A stretch of 64,000 bases of DNA from Lentilactobacillus senioris (GCF_026798195.1 NZ_JAPQEZ010000004.1:124283-188282), one strand, 5' to 3'. Shown: positions 14,955 to 24,682, counted from the stretch's first letter. Program-made: numbers and translations. The notes: a model not told the origin generated them from the letters alone.

Positions 14955-16408
14955 TGAAATTAATTTATCAGCAAGTTCTTTCGTTTTTTGCGGTTATTGC
15001 CGTAACGATTTTACTGCTGGGAATTTCTTTTAGCAGAATGACTAAGTCATTTATGTATAACAATAAGTGGGATCAGTTAGAACGTTATTCAGACGGCTTA
15101 GTCGAGCAATCACTTACGGCTAATCAGAAAACGGGTAAAACTGCTTTTAGTGTAGAAAAGTTAGATAATTATGAGTCTTTTTTAAAAAATCAATCAATCC
15201 ATTTTACTGTGTATAAACCTAGTGAAAAACCACTCTATCCCAAAAATCAGGAAGCTGATAAGATAACTTATTCAGAATGGAAACGACTCAGAAATAACCA
15301 AATGATTCGAAAAACAAATGCCATTACAGAAGAAAATAAAGATACTCACCCGGCGATGATTGAAATTTTAAAACCATATTACTATAACAATAAACTTTTG
15401 GCGGTTATTGGGGTGGGATCATATACGTCTGAAGTGGACTCTAATCTTAACAAAATTAATCGAGATTTAGTTAAAGCACTAATTATTTCCTTGATTGTGG
15501 CAATGATCATTAGTTTCTTTATATCTAGACGATTAAATCGCAGAATTAACGTACTACGGGATGCGGCTAATCAGGTTACCAAGGGCAATTATCGAATTAG
15601 GTTAGTTAATCAAGGAAAAGATGAAATTGATGAATTAACTACTGATTTTAACCATATGACTGAAAATCTAGAAAAATCAGCAGATGAAATTCAACGCCAA
15701 GAAGAACGGCGTCAAGAATTTTTGGCGGATGCTGCTCATGAGATGCGAACGCCATTAACTACAATTAACGGTATTTTAGAAGGCTTTAAGTATGATATTA
15801 TTCCTGAAGATGCACGGGATAAAAGTTTGGACTTAATGATGAACGAAACTCAACGCCTAATTCGATTAGTTAATGAAAATTTGGATTACGAAAAAATCCG
15901 TTCTAATACTATTTCGTTACATGAAACTAATTTTAATGCTTATGATGCTATGCAACAGTTACCAGGACAAATTTCAGCTAAAGCTAAAGCCGCCAACGAT
16001 AAAATCGTAATTGATGCGCCTAAAAATTTCCCGGTCTATGCGGATTACGATCGATTTGTCCAAATTATGGTTAACATCAGCACTAATGCCATTCAGTTCA
16101 CCAAAGATGGAGTCATCACCGTTAAAGGGTTTAGAAATCAAGAAGATAACGCTGCCGTGTTAGCAATTAGTGATACTGGGATTGGGATGTCTAATGAACA
16201 GGCTCAAAATATTTTTGAACGCTACTATAAAGCTGATGCTTCTAGAAGAAGTGGCAAGTACGGCGAATCTGGATTAGGCTTAGCGATTGTTCATCAATTA
16301 GTGGAACAACATGGTGGAACCATCGAAGTAAGCTCCGAACTAGGCGTCGGAACTACATTTACAATTACTTTCCCAGATGAAAATAGTAAAGATTCGGATA
16401 ATGAATAA
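14954..16408 (+). CDS. Sensor histidine kinase
   Basis: 484 residues, membrane-bound. TM1 at about 7-26, an external sensor region (30-170), TM2 at 172-190, HAMP (191-243), then HisKA with phospho-accepting His262 in AAHEMRTPLTT. The ATPase domain has the N box NISTNAIQF, G1 SDTGIGMS, F box ERYYKAD and G2 GESGLGLAIVHQL. All catalytic boxes are present, so the enzyme should be active. It phosphorylates the regulator encoded just before it. The sensor region has no recognised fold. The transcript continues to the gap before pgi, where I see no strong terminator. Confidence 0.92.
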   Translation: MKLIYQQVLSFFAVIAVTILLLGISFSRMTKSFMYNNKWDQLERYSDGLVEQSLTANQKTGKTAFSVEKLDNYESFLKNQSIHFTVYKPSEKPLYPKNQEADKITYSEWKRLRNNQMIRKTNAITEENKDTHPAMIEILKPYYYNNKLLAVIGVGSYTSEVDSNLNKINRDLVKALIISLIVAMIISFFISRRLNRRINVLRDAANQVTKGNYRIRLVNQGKDEIDELTTDFNHMTENLEKSADEIQRQEERRQEFLADAAHEMRTPLTTINGILEGFKYDIIPEDARDKSLDLMMNETQRLIRLVNENLDYEKIRSNTISLHETNFNAYDAMQQLPGQISAKAKAANDKIVIDAPKNFPVYADYDRFVQIMVNISTNAIQFTKDGVITVKGFRNQEDNAAVLAISDTGIGMSNEQAQNIFERYYKADASRRSGKYGESGLGLAIVHQLVEQHGGTIEVSSELGVGTTFTITFPDENSKDSDNE

Positions 16409-16428
16409 AAAGGTATATACCAAATTTC

Positions 16429-16466
16429 TGTAAACGGTTAATTTTTGTGTTTTATTGTAGTAAAAT
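16429..16466 (+). promoter_or_regulatory. Predicted pgi promoter with a partial cre-like site
   Basis: -35 TTAATT (16438-16443), 17-bp spacer, TAAAAT (16461-16466). TGTAAACGGTTAAT (16429-16442) overlaps the -35. Its left half fits the CcpA operator, but the final CA is replaced by AT, so a functional cre is uncertain. Confidence 0.4.
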
Positions 16467-16508
16467 AGGGTTGTTAAATTAAATAACATAAAGTAAGGAT
16501 TGATATAA

Positions 16509-17843
16509 ATGGCATATTTGAACTTTGATAGCTCCAAGTTAACAAAATTTGTTCATGACAATGAATTAGCAGAAATGCAAGCAATGGTAAATGCTGCTGA
16601 TTCTGAATTACGAAACGGTACCGGTGCTGGTAGCGATTTTCGTGACTGGTTAGACCTTCCTACTAATTATGATCACGAAGAATTTGATCGCATTAAAAAA
16701 GCTGCTGCTAAGATTAACCAAGATTCTAAATATTTAATTACAATTGGAATTGGTGGTTCTTACTTAGGTGCCCAAATGGCATTAGACTTCTTACACAATA
16801 ATTTCTACACTCGTGAAGAAGAAACTACTCAAGTAGTTTTTGCCGGTAATTCATTAAGTTCTACTTACTTACAAGATTTAATCGAATTAGTGGGAGACGC
16901 TGATTTTTCTATCAATATTATTTCTAAATCAGGGACTACTACTGAACCTGCAGTAGCTTTCCGGGTGTTTAAGGAAATTTTGATTGCTAAGTATGGCGAA
17001 GAAGAAGCTAACAAGCGAATCTACGCTACTACTGATGCTAATCGTGGTGCTCTTAAAGAAGAAGCCGATGCTAATGGCTGGGAAACTTTTGTAATTCCAG
17101 ATGGCGTTGGTGGTCGTTTCTCAGTGTTAACTGCTGTTGGCTTACTTCCAATTGCTGTTTCTGGTTCTGACATCGATGAGTTGATGAAGGGTGCTCGTGA
17201 TGCACAAAATGAATATGTTGATGCTGATTTAACTAATAATGAAGCTTATCAATATGCAGCCTTGAGAAATATTTTGTATCGTAAAGGGTTTACTACTGAA
17301 TTATTGGAAAACTATGAACCTAATATGCGAATGTTCTCAGAATGGTGGAAACAATTAATGGGTGAATCTGAAGGTAAAGACCAAAAGGGCATTTATCCAT
17401 CATCAGCTAACTTCACTACTGACTTACATTCACTAGGACAATATATTCAAGAAGGGTTACGTAACCTATTTGAAACAGTAGTTAAAGTAGACAAACCAAC
17501 TAAAGATATTAAGATTCCTAGTCAAGACGGCAACTTAGATGGCCTGGAATATCTTCAAGGCAAGTCAATGGATTGGGTTAACACAAAGGCTTATGAAGGG
17601 GTTGTGTTAGCACATACTGACGGTGGTGTTCCGGTTATGACCGTTCATATTCCAGATCAATCCGCTTATACTTTAGGTTATACTATTTACTTCTTCGAAG
17701 TGGCTGTAGGAATTTCTGGTTACTTAAATGGAATTAATCCATTTAACCAACCCGGAGTGGAAGCTTATAAGACTAATATGTTTGGCTTGTTAGGTAAACC
17801 CGGCTATGAAGAAATTGGTAAAAAATTAAACGATCAACTTTAA
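16509..17843 (+). CDS. pgi: Glucose-6-phosphate isomerase
   Basis: 444 residues, the length of the short Firmicute form. Interconverts glucose-6-phosphate and fructose-6-phosphate. Seen: the sugar-isomerase phosphate loop [25 protein letters not shown], the catalytic-region [16 protein letters not shown], and the C-terminal [14 protein letters not shown] family signature. Site AGTAAGGA lies about 9 nt before the ATG. Monocistronic and ending in a strong terminator. In heterofermenters the enzyme mainly feeds fructose-6-phosphate into glucose-6-phosphate or cell-wall precursors. Confidence 0.96.
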   Translation: MAYLNFDSSKLTKFVHDNELAEMQAMVNAADSELRNGTGAGSDFRDWLDLPTNYDHEEFDRIKKAAAKINQDSKYLITIGIGGSYLGAQMALDFLHNNFYTREEETTQVVFAGNSLSSTYLQDLIELVGDADFSINIISKSGTTTEPAVAFRVFKEILIAKYGEEEANKRIYATTDANRGALKEEADANGWETFVIPDGVGGRFSVLTAVGLLPIAVSGSDIDELMKGARDAQNEYVDADLTNNEAYQYAALRNILYRKGFTTELLENYEPNMRMFSEWWKQLMGESEGKDQKGIYPSSANFTTDLHSLGQYIQEGLRNLFETVVKVDKPTKDIKIPSQDGNLDGLEYLQGKSMDWVNTKAYEGVVLAHTDGGVPVMTVHIPDQSAYTLGYTIYFFEVAVGISGYLNGINPFNQPGVEAYKTNMFGLLGKPGYEEIGKKLNDQL

Positions 17844-17846
17844 ACT

Positions 17847-17880
17847 AAAAAAAGATCCTGCATTTGCAGGATCTTTTTTT
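17847..17880. terminator. Bidirectional terminator between pgi and the ClC gene
   Basis: Stem AAAAAAGATCCTGC / GCAGGATCTTTTTT, loop ATTT. It overlaps the last base of the opposing ClC stop. Confidence 0.9.
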
Positions 17881-19423
17881 AGTTATTTAATTGTTGAATA
17901 GCATAAATAATATCTTTTTTAGCAGTGAAGCTTTGTTTTTGGGGCACCGAAACTATCAACGTGTCTCCCGGGCGAATGAGGGTGTTTCCGTTAGGAATTA
18001 GCAATTTTTCTCCTCGCTGGATTTTTACCAGTAAACAGTTTTTTGGCCAGGGAAGTTCTTTAACATAAAATGGTTCAATTTGATTAGATTCAAAGACCGG
18101 CACCTGAATTTCAGTAGGATTACCAACATGACCAATATTGCTTGGTACCAATCTTTCTCGTAATTCAGCATAGATTGGTTTACCGTTTAATAAGTCATCA
18201 ATTCCGTAAGCCACTAAACTTAAAACCGCTAACGGCATTAAATGTTCTAAGGAACCTACCATTTCAGTGACTAATAATATAGCGGTAAATGGTGCTTTAC
18301 CGATAGCGGTAAAATAACCGGCCATCGAAATGATAATTAAGTTGTACACGTATTGAGGAGCAAGTAAGTTGAGTTGGCTCATTCCTACTCCATAAATGGC
18401 CCCAATAATAGCGCCTAATGATAAGATAGGAAGAAAAATTCCACCTGGTAATCCCGAACCATAAGATAACATGGAAAAAGCAAAGCGTACTAGCAAAAGA
18501 ATAACTAAAGTCATTAAAGAGTAATTAACGGTATTAAAACTTAAGATGATTCCATTACCGCCCCCCAACCACGTAGGGTGCCAAATCCCCAATGGAATTA
18601 AAGCGGCAAAAGGAATCAAGCCCCACAATAACTTAGGAACCCAGATGAATAACTTATAAAAATCGGTTTGGTGGAGAAGTACCCACTGATATATACGGCC
18701 TAAAACTCCAAGAAGTATTCCTAGTAGAATTAGATGCCAGTATTGAGAAATGGGAAGGGAGTGTTGGTAGTGCAGGCTTAATACAGGCTGCATTCCGAAG
18801 ATATATAAAGAAACCAAATTGGCACTCACGGCACTAGCTAATGATGTAAGCCAGACTGGATAAGAAAAATTATGATAAACTTCTTCTAGGACAAACATGG
18901 TGCCTGCAATAGGAGCGTTAAATGCAGCTGATAGCCCACCAGCAGCCCCAGCAGCGATCATTATTCTTCTGTCAGATCCGTGATTGTCTAAAAATTTGGC
19001 AGCCCCTTGACCAACAGCGGCTCCCAGTTGAATAGAAGGGCCCTCGCGACCAAGAGCTAAACCTGGACCAATTGCGAGAACTCCACCGACTAGTTTGCGC
19101 CAGAGAACTGACCACCAATTGTAGTCAAGCTCATCATCTAATTGAGCTTCTACTTGAGGGATTCCTGAGCCACTAATGTTTGGTTGTTGTTTGATTAAAA
19201 GGCCAGTAATGATGGTGGCCGTCAGAATCCATATCAAGAGGGTGAGTAAAGACAACCAGTTCCCATGCTGAATGGATCTAAACAGTTGCTGAGATTGTTT
19301 AAGTGAAATTTCAATTCCGTATCTAAAAAGATCAGCAACTATTCCGGCAAAAAAACCAATGAGGAGTCCGTTGGCTATGTAGCGAACTTTACCATAATTG
19401 AAATGAAAATAATTTGTAGACAT
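17879..19423 (-). CDS. ClC family chloride channel/H+ antiporter with TrkA-C domain
   Basis: 514 residues, about ten membrane helices. The ClC selectivity motifs are present in order: GSGIPQVE, GREGPSIQLGAA (gating Glu) and the GGIFLPIL segment. The inner proton-path Glu is likely in LEEVYHNF, which favours a Cl-/H+ exchanger over a pure channel. Residues about 450-510 form a TrkA-C domain (GEKLLIPNGNTLIRPGDTLIVSV), a cytoplasmic ligand-binding module that can gate transport. Such antiporters help acid tolerance in lactic acid bacteria. ATG at 19423 with AAGGACGG upstream. Monocistronic. Confidence 0.92.
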   Translation of the reverse strand: MSTNYFHFNYGKVRYIANGLLIGFFAGIVADLFRYGIEISLKQSQQLFRSIQHGNWLSLLTLLIWILTATIITGLLIKQQPNISGSGIPQVEAQLDDELDYNWWSVLWRKLVGGVLAIGPGLALGREGPSIQLGAAVGQGAAKFLDNHGSDRRIMIAAGAAGGLSAAFNAPIAGTMFVLEEVYHNFSYPVWLTSLASAVSANLVSLYIFGMQPVLSLHYQHSLPISQYWHLILLGILLGVLGRIYQWVLLHQTDFYKLFIWVPKLLWGLIPFAALIPLGIWHPTWLGGGNGIILSFNTVNYSLMTLVILLLVRFAFSMLSYGSGLPGGIFLPILSLGAIIGAIYGVGMSQLNLLAPQYVYNLIIISMAGYFTAIGKAPFTAILLVTEMVGSLEHLMPLAVLSLVAYGIDDLLNGKPIYAELRERLVPSNIGHVGNPTEIQVPVFESNQIEPFYVKELPWPKNCLLVKIQRGEKLLIPNGNTLIRPGDTLIVSVPQKQSFTAKKDIIYAIQQLNN

Positions 19424-19500
19424 GGCAACCGTCCTTAATTAAATTTGAACAATACAATTATTATAGTAGAAAATGCTAATGGAATACAAATAACGAAACA

Positions 19501-19538
19501 AAAAGCCAGGAAAACAGTAGAATTGTTTTCCTGGCCTT
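19501..19538 (-). terminator. Terminator of the tRNA-Glu transcript
   Basis: On the minus strand AAGGCCAGGAAAACA pairs with TGTTTTCCTGGCTT (one bulge), loop ATTCTAC, followed by Ts. Confidence 0.85.
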
Positions 19539-19543
19539 AATTA

Positions 19544-19617
19544 TCACCCGCACGGGGCTCGAACCCGTAACTCCGCCTTGAGAGGGCGACGTCTTAAACC
19601 AGTTTGACCAGCGGGCA
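19544..19617 (-). tRNA. tRNA-Glu (anticodon CTC)
   Basis: Minus-strand cloverleaf of 74 nt: acceptor TGCCCGC / GCGGGTG (two wobble pairs), D arm GTC...GAC, anticodon stem TCGCC / GGCGG with loop CTCTCAA, and T arm ACGGG-TTCGAGC-CCCGT. Anticodon CTC reads GAG. The 3' CCA is not encoded. Most lactobacilli manage with tRNA-Glu(TTC) alone, so this is a second isoacceptor; the TTC form is outside the window. Confidence 0.9.
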
Positions 19618-19744
19618 ATGCTTTCAAACTACTATAATAGTTTAGCTGATTTGCTGCCTGCTTGTCAATGTCTTTTAATTTTTATCATTAGAATTATTGA
19701 CAAAGATATATTATTTAGCTAATATTATTAGATGTAATATTCAT

Positions 19745-19817
19745 TGGGTATTCGCCAAATTGGTAAGGCAGCGGACTCTGAATCCGTAATTTACTGGTTC
19801 GAGCCCAGTATACCCAA
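19745..19817 (+). tRNA. tRNA-Gln (anticodon CTG)
   Basis: 73-nt cloverleaf: acceptor TGGGTAT / ATACCCA (7 pairs), D arm GCC...GGC, anticodon stem CGGA-region with loop CTCTGAA, T arm ACTGG-TTCGAGC-CCAGT, discriminator A, no encoded CCA. Anticodon CTG reads CAG. It is divergent from tRNA-Glu(CTC), 127 bp away, and has its own terminator. Confidence 0.92.
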
Positions 19818-19829
19818 TCTTAAGTTATC

Positions 19830-19875
19830 AGCCGTTCTTGTAAGCTTGTAAAAAGCCTATGAGGACGGCTTTTTG
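19830..19875 (+). terminator. Terminator after tRNA-Gln
   Basis: AGCCGTTC / GGACGGCT (8 pairs, one G-T) with a long 25-nt loop, then TTTTTG. Confidence 0.65.
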
Positions 19876-19955
19876 TTTGGTTAGCATTGTCATTAGTTGT
19901 TACCTGTTTTCAGTAAAGGGGGAGCTTTGGGGAGAGCTTAAAAACTTTTTCTGGC

Positions 19956-19983
19956 TTGACTCTTATATAAACAGTTCTAAGAT
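19956..19983 (+). promoter_or_regulatory. Possible promoter of a small RNA
   Basis: TTGACT (19956-19961), 16-bp spacer, TAAGAT (19978-19983), about 80 nt before a strong hairpin and with no credible gene following. Confidence 0.4.
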
Positions 19984-19989
19984 TTTGAT

Positions 19990-20068
19990 TCAATCTTTTA
20001 GAAATTATCAAAGTAAATTAAAAAGAGACTCTAACACATTTTCTTGTGCGGCAGTCTCTTTTTACTGA
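19990..20068 (+). ncRNA. Candidate small RNA ending in a terminator hairpin
   Basis: From a possible start near 19990 the sequence runs to a hairpin whose outer stem AAAAAGAGACT / AGTCTCTTTTT (11 pairs) and inner ACACA / TGTGC region span about 20021-20064 and end in five Ts. An open frame crosses this region, but it starts inside the tRNA terminator and has no ribosome site, so I treat the stretch as non-coding. The rest of the 280-nt gap after tRNA-Gln holds nothing else I recognise. Confidence 0.4.
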
Positions 20069-20100
20069 CTCAGAGTAGCTTATATTACAACCTAATTAGG

Positions 20101-20433
20101 TTAGCTGTTGAAATATGAAGCAAAAACACCTGCAAAAATAAGAACATATAAAATAATAAAAATAATATAAATGGCAAATTGTACTAATCCAGCACGGTTC
20201 CAAGTAGCTTGAACTTGCTTAAAGGTTTTCACGTCCTTATAATCACCTTTTTGCCAGGCCCACTCGTTACCCTTAAAACCAGTAACAAAAATCCAAACAA
20301 TATTAACAAGGGGGATTAAATTAAGTAATGGCAAATACGTTTTATTACCAATTCCCCAAACCCAGTTAAACATGAAGGCCCCCCAGTTCCAGCCTTTAAT
20401 TTCTTGGGGAGTTTCTTTTCCAGTCTCTTGCAT
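20101..20433 (-). CDS. Small membrane protein with EIKGWNWGAF motif, 110 aa
   Basis: The polar N-terminus is followed by KGWNWGAFMFNWVWGIGNKTYLP, then hydrophobic helices at about 45-60 and 80-105, with NEWAWQKGDYKDV between. This pattern recurs in small Firmicute membrane proteins of unknown function, sometimes wrongly annotated as ribonuclease G. I start at 20433, where GGGAG sits 8 nt upstream, rather than at the ATG at 20448. It is transcribed alone; no terminator is obvious on its 3' side except the sRNA-like hairpin on the other strand at 20021-20064, which also works in reverse. Confidence 0.7.
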   Translation of the reverse strand: MQETGKETPQEIKGWNWGAFMFNWVWGIGNKTYLPLLNLIPLVNIVWIFVTGFKGNEWAWQKGDYKDVKTFKQVQATWNRAGLVQFAIYIIFIILYVLIFAGVFASYFNS

Positions 20434-20552
20434 ATCAGTTTCTCCCATCCTAGATTAAACTCTCAAATTTATGTAAGTAACTAATTTTAATTAGGCTACC
20501 AACAATAACTATAATAGCACAATTGTCTTAACTATTTAGATAATTAAGTAAT

Positions 20553-20574
20553 AAAAAAACGCCTATACAGGCGT
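20553..20574 (-). terminator. Rho-independent terminator
   Basis: On the minus strand ACGCCT / AGGCGT with a 4-nt loop, then seven Ts. It ends the 109-aa gene at 20581. Confidence 0.8.
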
Positions 20575-20580
20575 CGTAGT

Positions 20581-20910
20581 TTATTCAAATGACAATTCCA
20601 CCATATATTTACCAGAATCTCTTAAATGACCAGTAGTGACCCATAGTTCGTCATAACTTTGATCATTTTGTTTAGTGAAATCATAGAAGTAATCTAATAA
20701 ATTACTATTGGTGCTAATAAAATCCGGTGACATTCTAGTTACCACAATTTCATGATCGGGAAAGTACATTTGAGCATTACCCACTGCTACTGTATCGTCG
20801 ATAAACATACGGACGGCATTAGTATAATCGGCAGCCGAAATAACTACGTTTTTGGGGTGGCTCTTAATATAGGTAAGAACTTGAAAAATCGAGTCCGAAT
20901 TACTTAACAT
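20581..20910 (-). CDS. Hypothetical protein, 109 aa
   Basis: Soluble protein, family not recognised. It alternates predicted strands and helices: ISAADYTNAVRMFIDD, then HEIVVTRMSPDFI, then DELWVTTGHLRDSGKYMVELSF at the end. No membrane helix, no Cys. The start has a strong site, GGAGG, 7 nt upstream, and the gene has its own terminator, so it is very likely real. It is next to, but divergent from, the multidrug ABC exporter. No function can be inferred. Confidence 0.6.
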   Translation of the reverse strand: MLSNSDSIFQVLTYIKSHPKNVVISAADYTNAVRMFIDDTVAVGNAQMYFPDHEIVVTRMSPDFISTNSNLLDYFYDFTKQNDQSYDELWVTTGHLRDSGKYMVELSFE

Positions 20911-21012
20911 TTTTGTCCTCCGCTGTTAGTATTCTCGATTCTATTTTAACAAAAATGCGACAGAAAAGTTAGGAAACAATTTTCTTCACATAAAATTACT
21001 TTAGATTTAAAA

Positions 21013-21026
21013 TTCCCATTAGGGAA
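21013..21026. promoter_or_regulatory. Palindrome upstream of the multidrug exporter
   Basis: TTCCC-ATTA-GGGAA lies about 25 bp upstream of a TATAAT at 21053-21058 that could serve the exporter genes. It may be an operator; no regulator gene is adjacent. Confidence 0.3.
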
Positions 21027-21113
21027 CCCTTTAATTTAAAAAATAAGAAGCGTATAATGGCTTAATGCTCCATTTTCTAATTAAAAACTCTGAAAGTATT
21101 TGGGGGTAACATA

Positions 21114-22859
21114 TTGTTTAAATTAGCAAAATCACGACTGAACTGGTGGGCCGTTTCTGGGGCCGTCGTGTTCATGATTTTACAGGTTGCTTGTGACTTG
21201 TACTTACCAACTGTAACGTCCAATATTGTTGATAAAGGGATTTCCCTTAACAATATTGGCTACATTTGTAACGAAGGCTTTCGAATGATCTTTGTTTCAT
21301 TTTTAGGATTATTAGCAGCAGCTGGCAATATTTATTTTGCAGCTACTCAATCTATGAAAATGGGACGTAATATTCGAAATGACTTGTTTAAAAAGGTAAT
21401 GAACTTTTCTGACGAAGATATGGATAAATTCGGAGAAGCTTCATTAGATACTCGAACTACTAATGACGTTGTTCAAATTCAAAACGTTATGGTTCAGATT
21501 TTAAGAATGATGTTGATGGCACCCATCATGTTAGTGGGGGCCGGGGTAATGGCATATGTTAAGAGCCCCCGTTTAACTACCATTTTCTTAATTTCATTAC
21601 CACTATTAGCAGTTCTAGTAGGGGCCATCATGTTTTTTGCGGTGCCGTTGTTTAAGAGCCTGCAAAAAAAGACTGATCGAATTAATTTGATCTTCCGAGA
21701 AGGTTTGACTGGTGTTCGTGTTATCCGTTCATTTAATCAAGACCAATTTGAACAGAATCGTTTTGATAAGGCTAACAAGGACTTTGCCCAAACCGGGATG
21801 AAGGTTTTCACGATCGTTTCCTTTGTTATGCCTGTCATGACCTTAATTTTAAGCTTAACCAATGCTGGTATCATTTGGTATGGTGGTAAATTAATTTCCT
21901 TCCAAGCTTTAGAAGTCGGGAACTTAATTTCATTTATGACTTATTCAGCTCAAATTTTAATTAGCTTTATGATGCTCTCAATGATCTTTGTCTTTATTCC
22001 TAGAGCTTCAGCTTCAGCTGCCCGGATTAATGAAGTGTTGGATGTTAAGGATTCTATTCAAGACCCAAGTAATTCGGTCCCTGTTCAAGAAATTAGTAAG
22101 GAAAACTCACTTGCATTTGATCACGTGAACTTCCGCTATACTAATGCTGAGCAATTAGCCTTAACCGATATTAATTTTAGTGCTAAGGCTGGTCAAACGG
22201 TGGCGATTATCGGGGGGACGGGTTCTGGTAAATCTACCTTGGTTAACTTAATTCCACGTCTATTTGATCCTGAAAGTGGTCAAATTTTGATTAACGGTAC
22301 GGCTAACAACCAAATGACTCAACATACGTTACACTCATTGATTTCAATTACTCAGCAAAAAGCAGTATTGTTCTCTGGCACCGTTCGAGAAAACATGAAA
22401 TTTGGAAAGCCTGATGCTACCGATGATGAAATTTGGCATGCATTAACAATCGCTCAGGCTGCTGATTTTATCACGGATGATAAGGGTGGTTTGGATTATG
22501 TGGTGGAACAAGATGGAGCTAACTTCTCGGGTGGTCAAAAACAGCGTTTGGTAATTGCCAGAACCATTTTGAAGAAAGCAGCTGTGTACATCTTTGATGA
22601 TTCGTTTTCTGCCTTGGACTTCAAGACCGATGCCGAATTACGAACTAGCTTGAAACAAGATAAACAAATTCAAAATGCTGTTAGTGTAATTGTGGCTCAA
22701 CGGATTTCGACGGTGGCTAGTGCTGATTTGATCCTGGTAATTGATGAAGGAAAAGTTGTGGGTCAAGGGACTCATGATGAGTTAGTGAAATCTAACAAAG
22801 TCTATCAAGATATCTTGAATTCCCAAATCAAGCAGGAGGTGACTACCGATGCGGAATAA
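21114..22859 (+). CDS. Multidrug ABC exporter subunit (LmrC-like), permease plus ATPase
   Basis: 581 residues: six-helix membrane domain (1-320) fused to an ATPase domain. Walker A is GGTGSGKST and the signature is FSGGQKQRLV, but Walker B ends VYIFDDSFSALD, with Asp where the catalytic Glu is expected. That is the mark of the degenerate-site subunit in heterodimeric exporters such as LmrCD or TM287/288. The start is TTG with GGGGG 7 nt upstream. Its 3' end overlaps the second subunit by 11 nt. The canonical catalytic site would need the Walker motifs of that partner, which is frameshifted here. Confidence 0.88.
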   Translation: MFKLAKSRLNWWAVSGAVVFMILQVACDLYLPTVTSNIVDKGISLNNIGYICNEGFRMIFVSFLGLLAAAGNIYFAATQSMKMGRNIRNDLFKKVMNFSDEDMDKFGEASLDTRTTNDVVQIQNVMVQILRMMLMAPIMLVGAGVMAYVKSPRLTTIFLISLPLLAVLVGAIMFFAVPLFKSLQKKTDRINLIFREGLTGVRVIRSFNQDQFEQNRFDKANKDFAQTGMKVFTIVSFVMPVMTLILSLTNAGIIWYGGKLISFQALEVGNLISFMTYSAQILISFMMLSMIFVFIPRASASAARINEVLDVKDSIQDPSNSVPVQEISKENSLAFDHVNFRYTNAEQLALTDINFSAKAGQTVAIIGGTGSGKSTLVNLIPRLFDPESGQILINGTANNQMTQHTLHSLISITQQKAVLFSGTVRENMKFGKPDATDDEIWHALTIAQAADFITDDKGGLDYVVEQDGANFSGGQKQRLVIARTILKKAAVYIFDDSFSALDFKTDAELRTSLKQDKQIQNAVSVIVAQRISTVASADLILVIDEGKVVGQGTHDELVKSNKVYQDILNSQIKQEVTTDAE

Positions 22860-24679
22860 TTCTAAAGCCGTAAGTAAGCCGAATAATTTTTGGCATGCCA
22901 CCGGGCGCTTAATTGGTTATACTAAACGCTGGATGCCAGGAATTGTTTTAGCCATTGTAATGGCAATCTTAGCAGTTTATCTTCAAATTGTAACCCCTAA
23001 AATTTTGGGAAAAGCTACTACTGAAATTTATACTGGAGTAATGGCGGGAACTGCTCAATTAAAAGTGGGGCTCGGAATTACTCATTTACCAATCAATTTT
23101 ACTAAAATCCTTCATAATTATTAGTGAAGTGATTATTCTCTATATTTTGGCTGGGCTTGCTCAACTGGTTCAACAAATTGTGATGTCTAGAATTTCTCAA
23201 AGTATTGTTTACCAAATGCGAAAAGACATGAAGGCTAAAATGGAACGGTTACCGATTTCATTTTATGATCAAAACTCTAACGGTGACATTATGTCTCGAG
23301 CAGTTAATGATATGGATAACATCAATACTATGTTACAATCCAGTTTAACTCAGTTAATCACTAGTTTCTTTATGTTCTTTGGTGTATTGTACATGATGCT
23401 TACAATCAGCTGGCAATTAACACTAGTTGCTTTAGCAACTGTTCCAGTCAGTGTTATTATTGTGGGAATTGTGGCTCCTAAATCTCAAAAATTCTTTGGT
23501 ACTCAACAAAAAGAATTGGGAAGTTTAAATGGGATGACCGAAGAAAATTATTCGGGCCACAATATTATCAAAACTTTTAATCGTGAAGAAACCACAATTG
23601 ATGACTTTGAAAAGCAAAACGAAAAATATTATCAAGCTTCTTGGAAAGCCCAATTTGTGTCTAGCTTCTTGTTTCCATTGATGAACCTGGTTAAAAACCT
23701 GGATTATGTCTTTGTAGCTGTAATTGGTGGGATTCAAGTAACGCGGGGACAAGTCACTTTGGGTAACATCCAAGCCTTCTTACAATACACTAACATGTTG
23801 TCACAACCTATTACCCAACTTGCTAGTCTAACTAACACCATTCAATCTACTGTAGCTTCTGCGGAACGTATTTTTGCTATTTTAGATGAACCTGAAATGA
23901 CAGATGAACCAGTAGACATTCCTGTGGATGCTAGTGATCATAGTATGATTAATTTTGAGAACGTGGAATTTTCATATGTACCTGAAAAACCATTAATTCA
24001 AAACTTTAATCTACGAGTTAATCCTGGTGAAATGGTGGCGATCGTTGGTCCTACCGGAGCTGGTAAAACCACTATTATTAACTTGCTAGAACGATTTTAT
24101 GATATTAAATCAGGATCTATCAAGATGCGGGGCAAAGATACTCGTGAAGAAAGTAGATCAGATTTGCGTTCGCACATGGCAATGGTATTACAGGATACTT
24201 GGCTGTTTACAGGAACCATTTATGACAATATTAAATACGGTAATGAAAACGCAACGGAAGAAGAAGTTTGTGCTGCAGCTCGTTCAGCCCATGCGGATAC
24301 GTTTATTCGTGAATTGCCTAATGGTTACCAAACGGTGTTAAATGAAAATGCTAGCAATATTTCGCAAGGTCAACGGCAATTGTTGACAATTGCTCGAGCA
24401 TTTTTGGCTAATCCAGAAATTTTGATTTTAGATGAAGCTACTTCTTCAGTTGATACTAGAACTGAAAAAATGATTCAAGACGCGATGGATAGTTTATCAG
24501 CGGGAAGAACCAGTTTTGTGGTGGCTCATCGACTTTCAACTATTCAAAGTGCTCAAAACATTGTGGTGATGAATCATGGTCAAATTATTGAAACTGGTAA
24601 TCACGATGTTTTAATGAAACAAAACGGTTTTTATGCTGATCTTTACAATTCTCAATTTATTGGTAACGATTTGGCATAG
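22849..24679 (+). pseudogene. Multidrug ABC exporter subunit (LmrD-like), frameshifted
   Basis: Residues 1-91 are in one frame, up to TAG at 23122-23124. The remaining 516 codons continue one base out of frame from about 23110. Joined, they give a normal 610-residue subunit: polar start, TM1 ALVLAIVMAILAVYL-like region, then the membrane domain and an ATPase with Walker A GPTGAGKTT, signature ISQGQRQLL and canonical Walker B EILILDEATSSVD. The second part opens with GTG at 23129 but has no ribosome site. A one-base indel near the AAAATCC/TTCATAATTATT run explains it. It may be a true inactivating mutation or a sequence error. Confidence 0.85.
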
Positions 24680-24682
24680 CTA

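Noticed and set aside
19859-20068. 69-codon open frame after tRNA-Gln
   Set aside because: It begins within the tRNA terminator, has no ribosome site and runs through a strong terminator hairpin; the stretch is better read as non-coding.
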